Part shown: positions 28,196-37,478 of the stretch, piece after piece | Layout: every line of letters begins with the position of its first letter | Position numbering within the stretch: the first letter of the stretch is position 1 | DNA from: Chryseobacterium camelliae | Lineage (GTDB): Bacteria; Bacteroidota; Bacteroidia; Flavobacteriales; Weeksellaceae | Length of the DNA stretch: 64,000 nt | Direction of reading: 5' to 3' | Assembly: GCF_027920545.1 (NCBI RefSeq) | Contig: NZ_CP115859.1 | Location: 1,302,001 to 1,366,000, forward strand | Notes under the pieces: model-generated | Databases searched by the model: none | Seen by the model: only the letters and a program-made list of their open reading frames with translations | What the model was told of the DNA's origin: nothing | Made by a program: the position numbers and the translations under genes

Positions 28196-29149
28196 ATGAG
28201 TTGGTTTAAAAACATTTTTAAAAAAGAAGAAAAAGAAACTTTAGATAAAGGATTGGAAAAATCCAGCCAGGGATTCTTTGAAAAAATGACGAAAGCCGTA
28301 GTCGGCAAAAGCAAGGTAGACGATGAAGTGCTGGACAACTTGGAAGAAATACTTATCGCATCCGATGTTGGCGCGTCTACAACCATCAAAATCATAGAAA
28401 GAATCGAAGAACGTGTTGCCCGAGACAAATACGTCAGCGTAAGCGAATTGGACAAAATCCTTCGTGAAGAAATTTCGGGACTTTTACTTGAAAATCCTCA
28501 TGCAGGAACAGGAAATATCGATACTTCAAAAAAACCGTATGTTATTATGGTGGTAGGAGTAAACGGCGTAGGAAAAACAACTACAATCGGGAAATTAGCT
28601 CATCAGTTTACCTCTGAAGGCAAAAAAGTAGTTTTAGGAGCTGCGGATACTTTTAGAGCTGCTGCCGTTGATCAGTTAGTAATCTGGAGTGAAAGAGTCG
28701 GAGTTCCTATCGTAAAGCAGGAAATGGGTTCAGATCCGGCCTCTGTAGCTTTTGATACCGTACAAAGTGCCGTTGCTCAGAATGCGGATGTTGTAATCAT
28801 CGATACCGCAGGAAGACTTCACAACAAAATCAATTTGATGAACGAGCTATCAAAAATCAAAAGAGTAATGCAAAAGGTAATTCCTGATGCTCCTCATGAG
28901 ATTTTATTGGTTCTGGACGGATCTACAGGTCAGAATGCTTTTGAACAGGCAAAGCAGTTTACTGCTGCAACTGAAGTAAATGCTTTAGCCGTAACAAAAC
29001 TTGACGGAACCGCAAAAGGAGGTGTTGTTATTGGTATTTCCGACCAGTTCCAAATTCCGGTAAAGTATATCGGAGTAGGTGAAAAAATGCAAGACCTTCA
29101 ATTATTCAATGGTACGGAATTTGTTGATTCGTTTTTCAAGAAAAGATGA
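28196..29149 (+). CDS. ftsY: signal recognition particle receptor FtsY
   Basis: This 317-residue GTPase docks SRP-ribosome complexes at the membrane. The N-terminus is short (SWFKNIFKKEEKE) with an amphipathic targeting helix and no long acidic A domain. The N domain is followed by the G domain: G1 GVNGVGKTTTIGKLA, G2 DTFRAAAVDQL, G3 IIDTAGRLHNK and G4 AVTKLDGTAKGG. It is full length for a compact FtsY. Confidence 0.97.
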   Translation: MSWFKNIFKKEEKETLDKGLEKSSQGFFEKMTKAVVGKSKVDDEVLDNLEEILIASDVGASTTIKIIERIEERVARDKYVSVSELDKILREEISGLLLENPHAGTGNIDTSKKPYVIMVVGVNGVGKTTTIGKLAHQFTSEGKKVVLGAADTFRAAAVDQLVIWSERVGVPIVKQEMGSDPASVAFDTVQSAVAQNADVVIIDTAGRLHNKINLMNELSKIKRVMQKVIPDAPHEILLVLDGSTGQNAFEQAKQFTAATEVNALAVTKLDGTAKGGVVIGISDQFQIPVKYIGVGEKMQDLQLFNGTEFVDSFFKKR

Positions 29150-29219
29150 TATTTATCATGTTTTCCCTAAATTAGCAATATCAATTTCATAAATATTAAC
29201 AATTTAAAAATTTGCAACT

Positions 29220-29483
29220 ATGGGAATTTTAACATGGATTTTATTCGGACTTATTGCCGGAGCAATCGCAAAAATGATCATGCCGGGAACTCAGGGAGGA
29301 GGATGGCTGATCACAATCATTTTGGGTATTGTAGGAGCTTTCGTAGGAGGAGCTATTGGAGTTTATATTTTACACTGGGGTGATGTCACTTCTTTCTGGA
29401 ATCCAAGAAGCTGGATTTTAGCAATCGGAGGCGCACTGATCGTCCTCTGGATCTACGGAATGGCAACTAAAAAAAGTAGTTAG
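29220..29483 (+). CDS. GlsB/YeaQ/YmgE family membrane protein
   Basis: This 87-residue protein has three membrane helices and the family pattern GLIAGAIAKMIMPGTQGGGW followed by GIVGAFVGG. The family is called transglycosylase-associated or stress-response, but no enzymatic role is proven. It stands alone between ftsY and a strong terminator. Confidence 0.92.
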   Translation: MGILTWILFGLIAGAIAKMIMPGTQGGGWLITIILGIVGAFVGGAIGVYILHWGDVTSFWNPRSWILAIGGALIVLWIYGMATKKSS

Positions 29484-29504
29484 AAAAAATTAATATAAAA
29501 AATA

Positions 29505-29539
29505 AAACGGCGGATTTGAATATTTCAAATCCGCCGTTT
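29505..29539. terminator. bidirectional terminator
   Basis: A perfect stem (AAACGGCGGATTTGAA/TTTCAAATCCGCCGTTT) with a 2-nt loop separates the convergent ymgE-like gene and sppA. Confidence 0.85.
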
Positions 29540-29557
29540 CTGTGTACAATATATAAT

Positions 29558-31309
29558 TTAGTTAATTTTTATCTGATAAGGCATTTCCATTTTTACTTCA
29601 GATCTCAACTTTTCGTTGGTAATCTGTTCCAGAATTTCATAATTCGCCTTTCCAATTTTATTTTTAATAAGCCTTGCGGAAATATCATCTTCATTCATAT
29701 CATCAAAAATTTGTTCAAAAGCTGTTTTCTTTTTTGGATAAGACGTTACGCTATAAGATTTTAATTTTGCCTTTTGAGCTGCAAACTTCACAGCATCATT
29801 CAATGTTCCCAAATCATCTACCAAACCGATCTGCTTAGCACGTGCTCCGCTCCAAACTCTACCCCCTCCTACATTATCGATCTGCTCAAAAGTCTGTTTT
29901 CTGTTTTGTGTCACAAAATGGACAAATCTTTTATAAGTGCCTTCAACACTTCTCGTAACCTGTGCCACACCATAAGGCGTAAGTCCGTTTAAGCTAGAAT
30001 AATACGCCGAATTCGCATTCGTAGCCACAATATCAGAACGTACTCCGTTTTTATTGGCAATTTCCTTAAAATAAGGCATTACTCCGAAAACCCCGATAGA
30101 ACCAGTAAGTGTATTCGGTTCAGAATAAATTTTATCTGCAGACATCGCAATATAATATCCTCCTGAAGCAGCATAATCTCCAAATGACACAACTAAAGGC
30201 TTCACTTTTTTAAGCTGCTGAAGCTCGTATAAGATTTCATCAGATGCATTTGCACTTCCTCCCGGAGAATTGATTCTGAAAACAACGGCTTTTACTTTAT
30301 CATCATTTTTAAGATCCTGAATATATTTTACATATTTTTCAGAATAAATATCTCCATATTTATCCCCGTTATTAATAGAACCGGATGCGTACAGTACCGC
30401 TACTCCATCACCAGAATTATCTTTCTCTATTGAATTGATATAATTTGTAATTGATACTTTATTCAGTTTATCTTCTTTAGAAGCTCCGATTTTTGATTTG
30501 ATAAAATCATCGTACTCTGACTTCTGAACTAATTTGTCTACCAATTTATATTTTAAACTTTGCTCAGGAATCATTCCATATAAGCTGTCTACTACTGTTT
30601 TAAACTGACCGGCATCTATTTTTCTCGAAGCCGCAATTTTATCAGAAGTATTTTTCCAGATATCATTCAATAAGGCACTTAATTGCTCTCTGTTTTCATC
30701 GGAAATATCATTTCTTAAAAATGGTTCTACCGCAGATTTAAACTTACCGTGTCTGATCACTTCTATTCCGATGCCATATTTATCAGCAAATTCTTTAAAG
30801 AAAGTAACTTCTGTGGCAAGCCCTTTCAAATCTATCATTCCCGAAGGATTCAAAAAATACTGATCAGCTACGGATCCTAAATAATAGGTAGACTGAGAAA
30901 CTCCGTTTCCATAAGCATATACAAATTTCCCGCTTTTCTTAAAATCTTCTAAAGCTGCTCTGATATCATCCAATTGAGTAATTCCGGCATTCAAATGATC
31001 TGTTTCAATACTGATCCCTTTGATATTATCATCTGTTTTAGCATTCTTAATCGCTTCTAAAACATCATACAGCAATATGCTTTTATTTTTTTCATTAACG
31101 TTAAATATACTCGCTTGTTCCTCTGTAGGACTGTCTATAATATCCGTCTTTAAATTAATGGTTAAAACTGAGTTCTTTTTTACCACAACAGACTTTTCTC
31201 CACTCATTGCGCTGAAGAAAACAACCACTACAAAAAAGAAAAAAAACACGACAGATAGTATTGCAAATGCAACTATATTTGCCAATACATTTTTAAAGAA
31301 ACTCTTCAT
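29558..31309 (-). CDS. sppA: signal peptide peptidase SppA (67K type)
   Basis: This 583-residue membrane-anchored serine protease degrades cleaved signal peptides. An N-terminal helix (about 12-34) anchors two tandem S49 domains. The catalytic lysine is Lys191 in GKFKSAVEPF (first half). The nucleophile Ser382 is in GDYAASGGYY (second half), the Lys/Ser split known for this type. The gene is complete. It is divergent from folK, with about 20 bp between the starts. Confidence 0.95.
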   Translation of the reverse strand: MKSFFKNVLANIVAFAILSVVFFFFFVVVVFFSAMSGEKSVVVKKNSVLTINLKTDIIDSPTEEQASIFNVNEKNKSILLYDVLEAIKNAKTDDNIKGISIETDHLNAGITQLDDIRAALEDFKKSGKFVYAYGNGVSQSTYYLGSVADQYFLNPSGMIDLKGLATEVTFFKEFADKYGIGIEVIRHGKFKSAVEPFLRNDISDENREQLSALLNDIWKNTSDKIAASRKIDAGQFKTVVDSLYGMIPEQSLKYKLVDKLVQKSEYDDFIKSKIGASKEDKLNKVSITNYINSIEKDNSGDGVAVLYASGSINNGDKYGDIYSEKYVKYIQDLKNDDKVKAVVFRINSPGGSANASDEILYELQQLKKVKPLVVSFGDYAASGGYYIAMSADKIYSEPNTLTGSIGVFGVMPYFKEIANKNGVRSDIVATNANSAYYSSLNGLTPYGVAQVTRSVEGTYKRFVHFVTQNRKQTFEQIDNVGGGRVWSGARAKQIGLVDDLGTLNDAVKFAAQKAKLKSYSVTSYPKKKTAFEQIFDDMNEDDISARLIKNKIGKANYEILEQITNEKLRSEVKMEMPYQIKIN

Positions 31310-31315
31310 AAAATT

Positions 31316-31323
31316 TATATTTG
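31316..31323 (+). promoter_or_regulatory. -7 promoter box for folK
   Basis: TATATTTG ends 6 nt before the folK ATG at 31330. Confidence 0.55.
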
Positions 31324-31329
31324 AACAAT

Positions 31330-31746
31330 ATGTCGCAACATACTGTCATTTTGTTACTCGGAAGTAACCTTGGTGATACAAAAAAAAATATTGAGACTGC
31401 TATTTACAGATTCAATCAGGAGGTCGGAAAAATAACAAACTTTAGTGAATTTTTAATTACTGAACCCGTAGAATTTGTTAGTTCTAATATTTTTTGTAAT
31501 ATTGCATTAGTAATACGTACACATTTTTCACCTATTCAGTTACTTAAACATATCAAAAGGATTGAAAATGAAATGGGAAGAAAACATGATTCTAGTACTC
31601 TTGGACTATATACAGACAGAGTTATAGACATTGATATCGTAAAGTTTGACAACCTGAAATTTGTGTCAGAAAAGCTAGAAATCCCTCATCAGAAACATCT
31701 TTTTGAAAGGGAGTTCTCAAAGATAATTTTAAAAGACTTTATCTAA
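31330..31746 (+). CDS. folK: 2-amino-4-hydroxy-6-hydroxymethyldihydropteridine diphosphokinase FolK
   Basis: This 138-residue enzyme pyrophosphorylates 6-hydroxymethyl-dihydropterin in folate synthesis. Typical parts are LLLGSNLGDTKKNIETA, ENEMGRKHDS, and DRVIDIDIVKFDN (Mg-binding Asp pair). The family C-terminus (IPHQKHLFEREF) is present. The ATG at 31330 is chosen over a TTG nine bases upstream, because the TTG lies within the -7 box. folB is near the other end of the window. Confidence 0.93.
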   Translation: MSQHTVILLLGSNLGDTKKNIETAIYRFNQEVGKITNFSEFLITEPVEFVSSNIFCNIALVIRTHFSPIQLLKHIKRIENEMGRKHDSSTLGLYTDRVIDIDIVKFDNLKFVSEKLEIPHQKHLFEREFSKIILKDFI

Positions 31747-31763
31747 AACATAAAACATATTGT

Positions 31764-32864
31764 ATGAAATTAGGTTTATTATTATTGGCTGCATTGCCTA
31801 TTGCAACATATGCACAGGACAGCATTGCTGTTAGTTCCTACGATGAATACCCTAATACGTTCTCTTCTGGTTCTGCCAATGTACAGCCTTTCAACAACAA
31901 AGCAAGAAAATTCAACGACTGGGCTATCTCAGTTGGTGGAGGTACTGCATTGATGACATTTGCAGATTTAACGTCTGTTTATGGCAAGAAAGTAAACTGG
32001 GGATGGAATGCCTACGCCAGTGTAGATAAGCAAATTACCCATGTATTTGGGCTAAGTTTGCAATATCAATTGGGAAAAACTAAGCAACAAGCTCAGTTAC
32101 CGAACAATCCGGCAGCCGGAGTTGCAAACGCTTGGACAAAATACCATCAAATATCTTTGTTAGGAGATATTAACTTTTCTAATCTTCTTAGGAGAGTTGA
32201 CAATCTTTCACCTTACCGTTGGGCATTACATGGTTACATAGGTGGAGGAATACAATCTTATAAAACAGAATTAATTGATCTAGATGGTTCAAGATGGAGC
32301 GATGCGCCACCTAAAAGAATTCCTATTTCAATTGATCAGAAGCTAGGAATTGAATCTTTCTTCATGCAAGCCGGAGTTGGCCTAAAATATAACGCATCTA
32401 AACTTATTGATGTTGAAGCTAGGGTAATGTATATCAACAGCTTTGATGAAGAATTTGACGGTGGTGGCGTTAGCAGAGGAAATGAAACGGCTCCAAATAG
32501 AGTTGACTACAACCTTATCAACGATTCATATTCTGATGCAATGATGACTTTCAATTTAGGTTTATCATTTAAAATAGGAAAACACAATACTCATTTGGCT
32601 TGGCACGATCCTTTGCAAGAAACCTATTCTAGAATTCATACTTTAGAAAACACAAACGTAGATTTTGTTGTTTGTGAAAAAGGAGATCAGGACAATGACG
32701 GAGTTTGTGATGATTGGGACAGACAGCTTGACACGCCTGCAGGCGCAAGAGTTGATGGTGCCGGAGTTGCACTTGATATGGATCTTGACGGCGTGATTGA
32801 TCTTAACGATAAATGCGTAACAGTTCCTGGACCAGTTGAAAATGCTGGTTGCCCTAAACAATAA
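31764..32864 (+). CDS. outer-membrane beta-barrel protein with thrombospondin-3 repeats, lacking the OmpA domain
   Basis: This 366-residue protein has a signal peptide (to about residue 17, ATYAQDS), a predicted 8-stranded OmpA-like barrel (about 40-275) and a calcium-binding type-3 repeat (DQDNDGVCDDWDRQLDTPAG, then DLDGVIDLNDKC). It ends CPKQ just after the repeat. The downstream paralogue continues from the same point into a peptidoglycan-binding OmpA domain that is missing here. It may be a truncated duplicate or a real barrel-only form. Confidence 0.85.
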   Translation: MKLGLLLLAALPIATYAQDSIAVSSYDEYPNTFSSGSANVQPFNNKARKFNDWAISVGGGTALMTFADLTSVYGKKVNWGWNAYASVDKQITHVFGLSLQYQLGKTKQQAQLPNNPAAGVANAWTKYHQISLLGDINFSNLLRRVDNLSPYRWALHGYIGGGIQSYKTELIDLDGSRWSDAPPKRIPISIDQKLGIESFFMQAGVGLKYNASKLIDVEARVMYINSFDEEFDGGGVSRGNETAPNRVDYNLINDSYSDAMMTFNLGLSFKIGKHNTHLAWHDPLQETYSRIHTLENTNVDFVVCEKGDQDNDGVCDDWDRQLDTPAGARVDGAGVALDMDLDGVIDLNDKCVTVPGPVENAGCPKQ

Positions 32865-32896
32865 ATCATTTAATTAACTAAATAATAAAATACACT

Positions 32897-34354
32897 ATGA
32901 AAATAAGTTTAGCAATTGTAGCATTGGCATTAGCGGTTCCCGCCGTAAGCTTTGCGCAAGATTCAACAGCAGTTTCGACTGAAGAAAAATACCCTAATAC
33001 TTTTTCATCAGGTTCAGCTAATGTTTCGCCTTTCACCAAAGAATCTAAAAGATTCAATGACTGGGCTATTTCAGCAGGGGTTGGTGTACCATTGGTTCAA
33101 TCGGCAGATTTAACTTCAATCAAAAATGGTAATGGTAAAAATCTTTTTGGATATTCTGCGTATGTAAGTATTGATAAAGCTATTACCCATGCTTTTGGTT
33201 TAAAGCTACAATACGACAGAGGTGAAACCAGACAAGGATGGTTCAGTACCAAAGATGCTGCTCCAGCAAATGCTTCTCAATATCAACAAGTAGGAGCTAG
33301 AACTCAATATGATGCAATCTCTTTGATTGGAGATGTTAATATTTCAAACTTATTCAGAAGAGTTGATAACAAATCTCCATACAGATGGGCTCTACATGGT
33401 TATGCAGGTGTCGGTTCATTAGCCTATAGAGCTTATCAAAAAGATGAGATTGGACAAAGATTAATGACTGAAATAAAACCATTTAAACTAAACTCACTAT
33501 TCGGACAAGCCGGTGCCGGTCTTAAGTATAAGGTAAACCGCAGGTTGGATATTGAAGGTAGATTGGTTTATGTAATCACCGGTGATGATCAATTTGACGG
33601 TGGGGGTGCACAATATAGTGCTATCAACAGAAGAGAAGACCAGATCTCTGACAACTTCTTCAACGCAACTTTAGGGGTAACTCTAAAATTAGGAAAACAT
33701 GAATCTCACTTAATGTGGCATGATCCACTTCAGGAAGTATATTACAAACTAGATGTTTTAGCGAATAAAAATCAAGATATTGAAGTTTGTAAAAAAGGAG
33801 ATTTAGATAATGACGGAGTTTGTGACGATTGGGACAGACAGCTTGACACTCCTGCTGGTGCAAGAGTTGACGGAGCCGGAGTTGCACTTGACACAGACCT
33901 AGACGGAGTAATTGACCTTTACGATAAATGCGTAACTGTACCAGGACCTGTTGAAAATGCAGGTTGTCCAACTGGACCTGTTACAACCGGACCTGTTACT
34001 GACGACACAAGAACTCTTGAAGGAATTGAATTCGATCTGAACTCAGACAGAATCTTACCTTCTAATACACCTATCCTTAACAACGCAGTAAATTATATCA
34101 ACTCATCAACTGGTACATATACTGTGGTAGGAGCTACAGATACCAGAGGAACTGAGGCTTATAACCAAAAGCTATCTGAAAGAAGAGCAAATAATGTAAA
34201 AGACTACTTAATTAAAAATGGAGTTGAGTCTGGTAAATTAAATGCTATAGGAAAAGGTAAAAAAGATCTTAAGTATCCTGAATGTAACCCTGCTACAAAA
34301 TGTCCTGAATGGAAAAACAGAGCAAACAGAAGGGTTTATTTTGAAGCTAAATAG
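32897..34354 (+). CDS. OmpA family outer-membrane protein
   Basis: This 485-residue protein has a signal peptide, an N-terminal barrel (about 40-280), thrombospondin type-3 repeats (about 295-355, DLDNDGVCDDWDR), a short GPVTTGPVTD linker, and a C-terminal OmpA domain (about 370-485). The latter has ATDTRGTEAYNQKLSERRAN, which binds peptidoglycan through Asp and Arg. It links the outer membrane to the wall. It follows its shorter paralogue by 32 nt, so the pair is probably one transcript, and a strong terminator follows. Confidence 0.93.
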   Translation: MKISLAIVALALAVPAVSFAQDSTAVSTEEKYPNTFSSGSANVSPFTKESKRFNDWAISAGVGVPLVQSADLTSIKNGNGKNLFGYSAYVSIDKAITHAFGLKLQYDRGETRQGWFSTKDAAPANASQYQQVGARTQYDAISLIGDVNISNLFRRVDNKSPYRWALHGYAGVGSLAYRAYQKDEIGQRLMTEIKPFKLNSLFGQAGAGLKYKVNRRLDIEGRLVYVITGDDQFDGGGAQYSAINRREDQISDNFFNATLGVTLKLGKHESHLMWHDPLQEVYYKLDVLANKNQDIEVCKKGDLDNDGVCDDWDRQLDTPAGARVDGAGVALDTDLDGVIDLYDKCVTVPGPVENAGCPTGPVTTGPVTDDTRTLEGIEFDLNSDRILPSNTPILNNAVNYINSSTGTYTVVGATDTRGTEAYNQKLSERRANNVKDYLIKNGVESGKLNAIGKGKKDLKYPECNPATKCPEWKNRANRRVYFEAK

Positions 34355-34374
34355 TAAACTTTCTATTATATTTA

Positions 34375-34400
34375 AAAGTCACGCAATGCGTGACTTTTTT
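34375..34400 (+). terminator. terminator after the OmpA gene pair
   Basis: AAGTCACGC/GCGTGACTT with a 3-nt loop is followed by T7. Confidence 0.85.
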
Positions 34401-34429
34401 TGTTTCAATACTTTCCTTACTTTTACCTT

Positions 34430-36331
34430 ATGATTTCCTCACAAAACCTTCAAAAATTAAAATTCGAGACTCTAAAATACTTTTGGAGCTATGACACTTT
34501 CAGGGATTCTCAGGAAGAAATTATAGATTCTGTTCTATATTCAAAAGATACCTTAGCCTTATTGCCTACAGGAGCAGGAAAATCACTTTGTTATCAGTTG
34601 CCTGCACTTCTTCGCGAAGGAGTATGTTTGGTGATTTCACCGTTACTCGCACTCATGAAAGACCAGGTCAATCAACTGAAAACTCGTCAGATTGAAGCAG
34701 AATATCTGTCTTCTGAACTGGATGAATTTGATGCAGAGGTTATTTACAACCGATGTAAAGACGGTCTTACCAAATTGCTGTATGTTTCTCCGGAAAGATT
34801 GACAAATATTCAATTTCTACAAAATATAGAAGAAATACAACTATCCTTTATTGCGGTAGACGAAGCACACTGTATTTCTGAATGGGGGCAAGATTTCAGA
34901 CCTAGCTATCAGAATATCAAAGAATTCAGAAAAAACCATCCTGAAATAGCCTGTTTAGCATTAACTGCCACTGCTACCCCAAAAGTGTTAGATGAAATTA
35001 AAACGAAGCTTGAGTTAAAAAATCCTGCCGTCTTTCAAAAAAGTTTCAAAAGAGAAAATATTAAAATATTCTCTGAAGAAGTTTCAGATAAATATCAAAG
35101 AGTTTTTGACATTTTAAAATATGCTACAAAATCGGGTATTGTATATGTAAGAACAAGAAAAGACGCAGAACAGCTTACAGAATTTCTTCATAAAAATCAA
35201 TTGAAAAATGTTAATTTCTTTCACGCCGGATTAACGACAAAAGAAAAAAACACAAGACAAAATATTTGGAATAATAGCGATCAGCACGTTTTAATCTCTA
35301 CTAATGCTTTCGGAATGGGGATCGATAAAGATAATGTCCGTTTCGTGATTCACTTTTCCCCTTCTCCTTCTATTGAAAATTATTATCAGGAAATAGGAAG
35401 AACCGGAAGAGATGGTAAAAAAAGTTTTGCATTCTTACTTTGGGACAAACAGGAACTCTCCAACTTTGATCAGATTTTAAAAAACCAGATACCGAATAAA
35501 GCCGAATTTTTAAAAATAATTTCTTACCTCTACTCTATTTTTCAGGTTGCGGAATATGAACTTCCTGAAAAGGTCTTTCAGCTCAACACAGCAGGAATTC
35601 AGAACTTCACAAAATTATCTAAAGCAAAAATTAATAATGTATTAGGTTTTCTGCACAATCAGGAAATTATTTATTTTAATAATAACAAAAGTCTTTCTTC
35701 ACTTCAATTATTGATGAAAGCTGATGAAATTGATCAGTTACCTCAGAAAGATGCTTATTTTATCGAGCTTTTGTTAAGAACCGTTTCAGGAATTACCACC
35801 CACAAAGTCATGTTCAGTGAGCAGCAGGTAAGCAATAAAATTGATGTAAGTGTACATTTGATAAAAGAAAGGTTAAAAGAACTTCAGCAAAAAAACTACG
35901 TTGAATATATTGACGGAGCGCTTTCCAGCATTAAATTTTTAAAACCCAGAGACGAAAGAGTAATCAACAGCTCCTACTGGAAACTTTTTGAGCATATTCA
36001 AAAAAACAAAATTCAGAAGTGGGAAGAAATGAAATTCTATCTGGAAGACAACCAATACTGCAAAATGAAGCTAATCCTTTCCTATTTCGGAGAAAAAAAT
36101 GCTAAAAATTGTGGGAATTGTTCCGTGTGTGAAAAAAAGAAACGATCCGTTTTCGGACAGAATATTTCTCTGGAGATCATTACTATTTTGGCTAAAAAGC
36201 CGGCAACAATAGAAGAATTATCCATACAGCTGACCTACCATCCAAAAGATAATATTTTAGAAAACCTTATTTATCTTTTAGATTCAGGAAAAGTAAAAAT
36301 GCTAAATTTTAGAACCTATGCTTTAGCTTAA
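34430..36331 (+). CDS. recQ: RecQ-family ATP-dependent DNA helicase
   Basis: This 633-residue 3'-5' helicase is used in recombination and repair. It has Walker A LLPTGAGKSLCYQLPAL, the DEAH box AVDEAHCISEWGQDFRP, motif III LTATATP, motif V/VI GMGIDKDNVRFVIHF and EIGRTGRDG, and the zinc ligands NCGNCSVCEKKK. A winged-helix domain follows, but no HRDC domain is evident. The ATG at 34430 (MISSQNLQKLK) is preferred to a TTG at 34400 that overlaps the preceding terminator's T-run. Confidence 0.94.
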   Translation: MISSQNLQKLKFETLKYFWSYDTFRDSQEEIIDSVLYSKDTLALLPTGAGKSLCYQLPALLREGVCLVISPLLALMKDQVNQLKTRQIEAEYLSSELDEFDAEVIYNRCKDGLTKLLYVSPERLTNIQFLQNIEEIQLSFIAVDEAHCISEWGQDFRPSYQNIKEFRKNHPEIACLALTATATPKVLDEIKTKLELKNPAVFQKSFKRENIKIFSEEVSDKYQRVFDILKYATKSGIVYVRTRKDAEQLTEFLHKNQLKNVNFFHAGLTTKEKNTRQNIWNNSDQHVLISTNAFGMGIDKDNVRFVIHFSPSPSIENYYQEIGRTGRDGKKSFAFLLWDKQELSNFDQILKNQIPNKAEFLKIISYLYSIFQVAEYELPEKVFQLNTAGIQNFTKLSKAKINNVLGFLHNQEIIYFNNNKSLSSLQLLMKADEIDQLPQKDAYFIELLLRTVSGITTHKVMFSEQQVSNKIDVSVHLIKERLKELQQKNYVEYIDGALSSIKFLKPRDERVINSSYWKLFEHIQKNKIQKWEEMKFYLEDNQYCKMKLILSYFGEKNAKNCGNCSVCEKKKRSVFGQNISLEIITILAKKPATIEELSIQLTYHPKDNILENLIYLLDSGKVKMLNFRTYALA

Positions 36332-36401
36332 GTAATGAGCAATGAGTGATAAGTAATGGGTAATATTTAAGTTCTTCTTATTTTTTTAAATCGACAAAGT
36401 T

Positions 36402-36409
36402 TATCTTTG
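36402..36409 (+). promoter_or_regulatory. -7 promoter box for fmt
   Basis: TATCTTTG ends only 4 nt before the fmt ATG at 36414. Transcription would begin at or inside the start codon. Confidence 0.6.
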
Positions 36410-36413
36410 CACC

Positions 36414-37361
36414 ATGAAATCATTGAAAGTAGTTTTTTTAGGCACTCCGGAGTTTGCGAAAACCTCATTGGAAGCCATTCATCAGTCCCGTCACGAAGTT
36501 GTAGGTGTTGTAACCGTTGCGGATAAAGCGAGCGGACGCGGACAAAAGATCAGTCAATCCCCTGTAAAAGTTTTTGCAGTAGAAAATAACCTTCCCGTTT
36601 TTCAGCCTGAAAAATTGAGAAATCCTGAATTTTTGGAGGAATTAAGAAAGCTTGATGCGGATGTTTTCGTGGTCGTAGCCTTCAGGATGATGCCTAAAAT
36701 ATTATTCGAAATGCCTAAAATGGGAACCTTCAATCTACACGCTTCCCTACTTCCTGATTACAGAGGTGCAGCTCCGATCAATTATGCAGTGATTAACGGA
36801 GAAGAAAAATCCGGGGCAACTACATTTTTCATCAATGAAAAAATAGATGAAGGAAATATTCTATTACAAGAAGAATTAGCTATTTTACCTGATGAAAATG
36901 CGGGAAGTCTTCATGACCGATTGATGGAAATGGGTTCAAAATTAGTAGTGAAAACATTGGACGGATTGGCAGAAAATACAATTATAGAAAAACCTCAACC
37001 CAATGTAGAGCATCCTAAAAATGCTTACAAAATCTTTAAAGAAGACACAAAAATCGACTGGACGAAAACCTCAAAAGAAGTTCACCAATTTATTTTGGGA
37101 ATGTCTCCTTATCCGGCAGCTTTCACTACGTTAAAAATAGGAGAAGAAGAAAAAGGATTAAAAATATTCGGGGGAAAATTCGAACTTTCCAATCACGAAA
37201 AAGTAATGGGAAGTTTAGATATTTCGAAAAATGAATTTAAAATCTATACGAAAGACGGGATATACTTTCCTTTAGAATTACAATTGGAAGGTAAGAAAAG
37301 AATGAATGTAAAAGATTTTCTAAACGGTTTCAGAAACTTCGACGAAATAAAAATGGCTTGA
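36414..37361 (+). CDS. fmt: methionyl-tRNA formyltransferase
   Basis: This 315-residue enzyme formylates initiator Met-tRNA. The hydrolase/transferase fold has FLGTPEFAKTSLEA at the N-terminus, the HASLLPDYRGAAPI signature (His and substrate loop), and a C-terminal OB-like tRNA-binding domain from about residue 205. The last codons lie inside the terminator hairpin. The start follows a promoter box by 4 nt. Confidence 0.96.
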   Translation: MKSLKVVFLGTPEFAKTSLEAIHQSRHEVVGVVTVADKASGRGQKISQSPVKVFAVENNLPVFQPEKLRNPEFLEELRKLDADVFVVVAFRMMPKILFEMPKMGTFNLHASLLPDYRGAAPINYAVINGEEKSGATTFFINEKIDEGNILLQEELAILPDENAGSLHDRLMEMGSKLVVKTLDGLAENTIIEKPQPNVEHPKNAYKIFKEDTKIDWTKTSKEVHQFILGMSPYPAAFTTLKIGEEEKGLKIFGGKFELSNHEKVMGSLDISKNEFKIYTKDGIYFPLELQLEGKKRMNVKDFLNGFRNFDEIKMA

Positions 37362-37380
37362 TTTGATCAAGCCATTTTTT
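37351..37380 (+). terminator. terminator overlapping the fmt stop codon
   Basis: AAATGGCTTGAT/GATCAAGCCATTT includes the fmt codons for Met-Ala and the TGA stop, and is followed by T6. Confidence 0.8.
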
Positions 37381-37478
37381 ATGTGAAATATCAATATAAG
37401 TCAATTTTGCTTCGCAAGTGAATTTAACATTGTATTAAAAATAGACAACGCTGTTAATTCACAATTGACTTTTGGCTA

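Noticed and set aside
37380..37478. FMN riboswitch near ribB
   Set aside because: This side is downstream of ribB. The true leader (38601-38658) is too short for an RFN element, and none of its conserved helices are seen.
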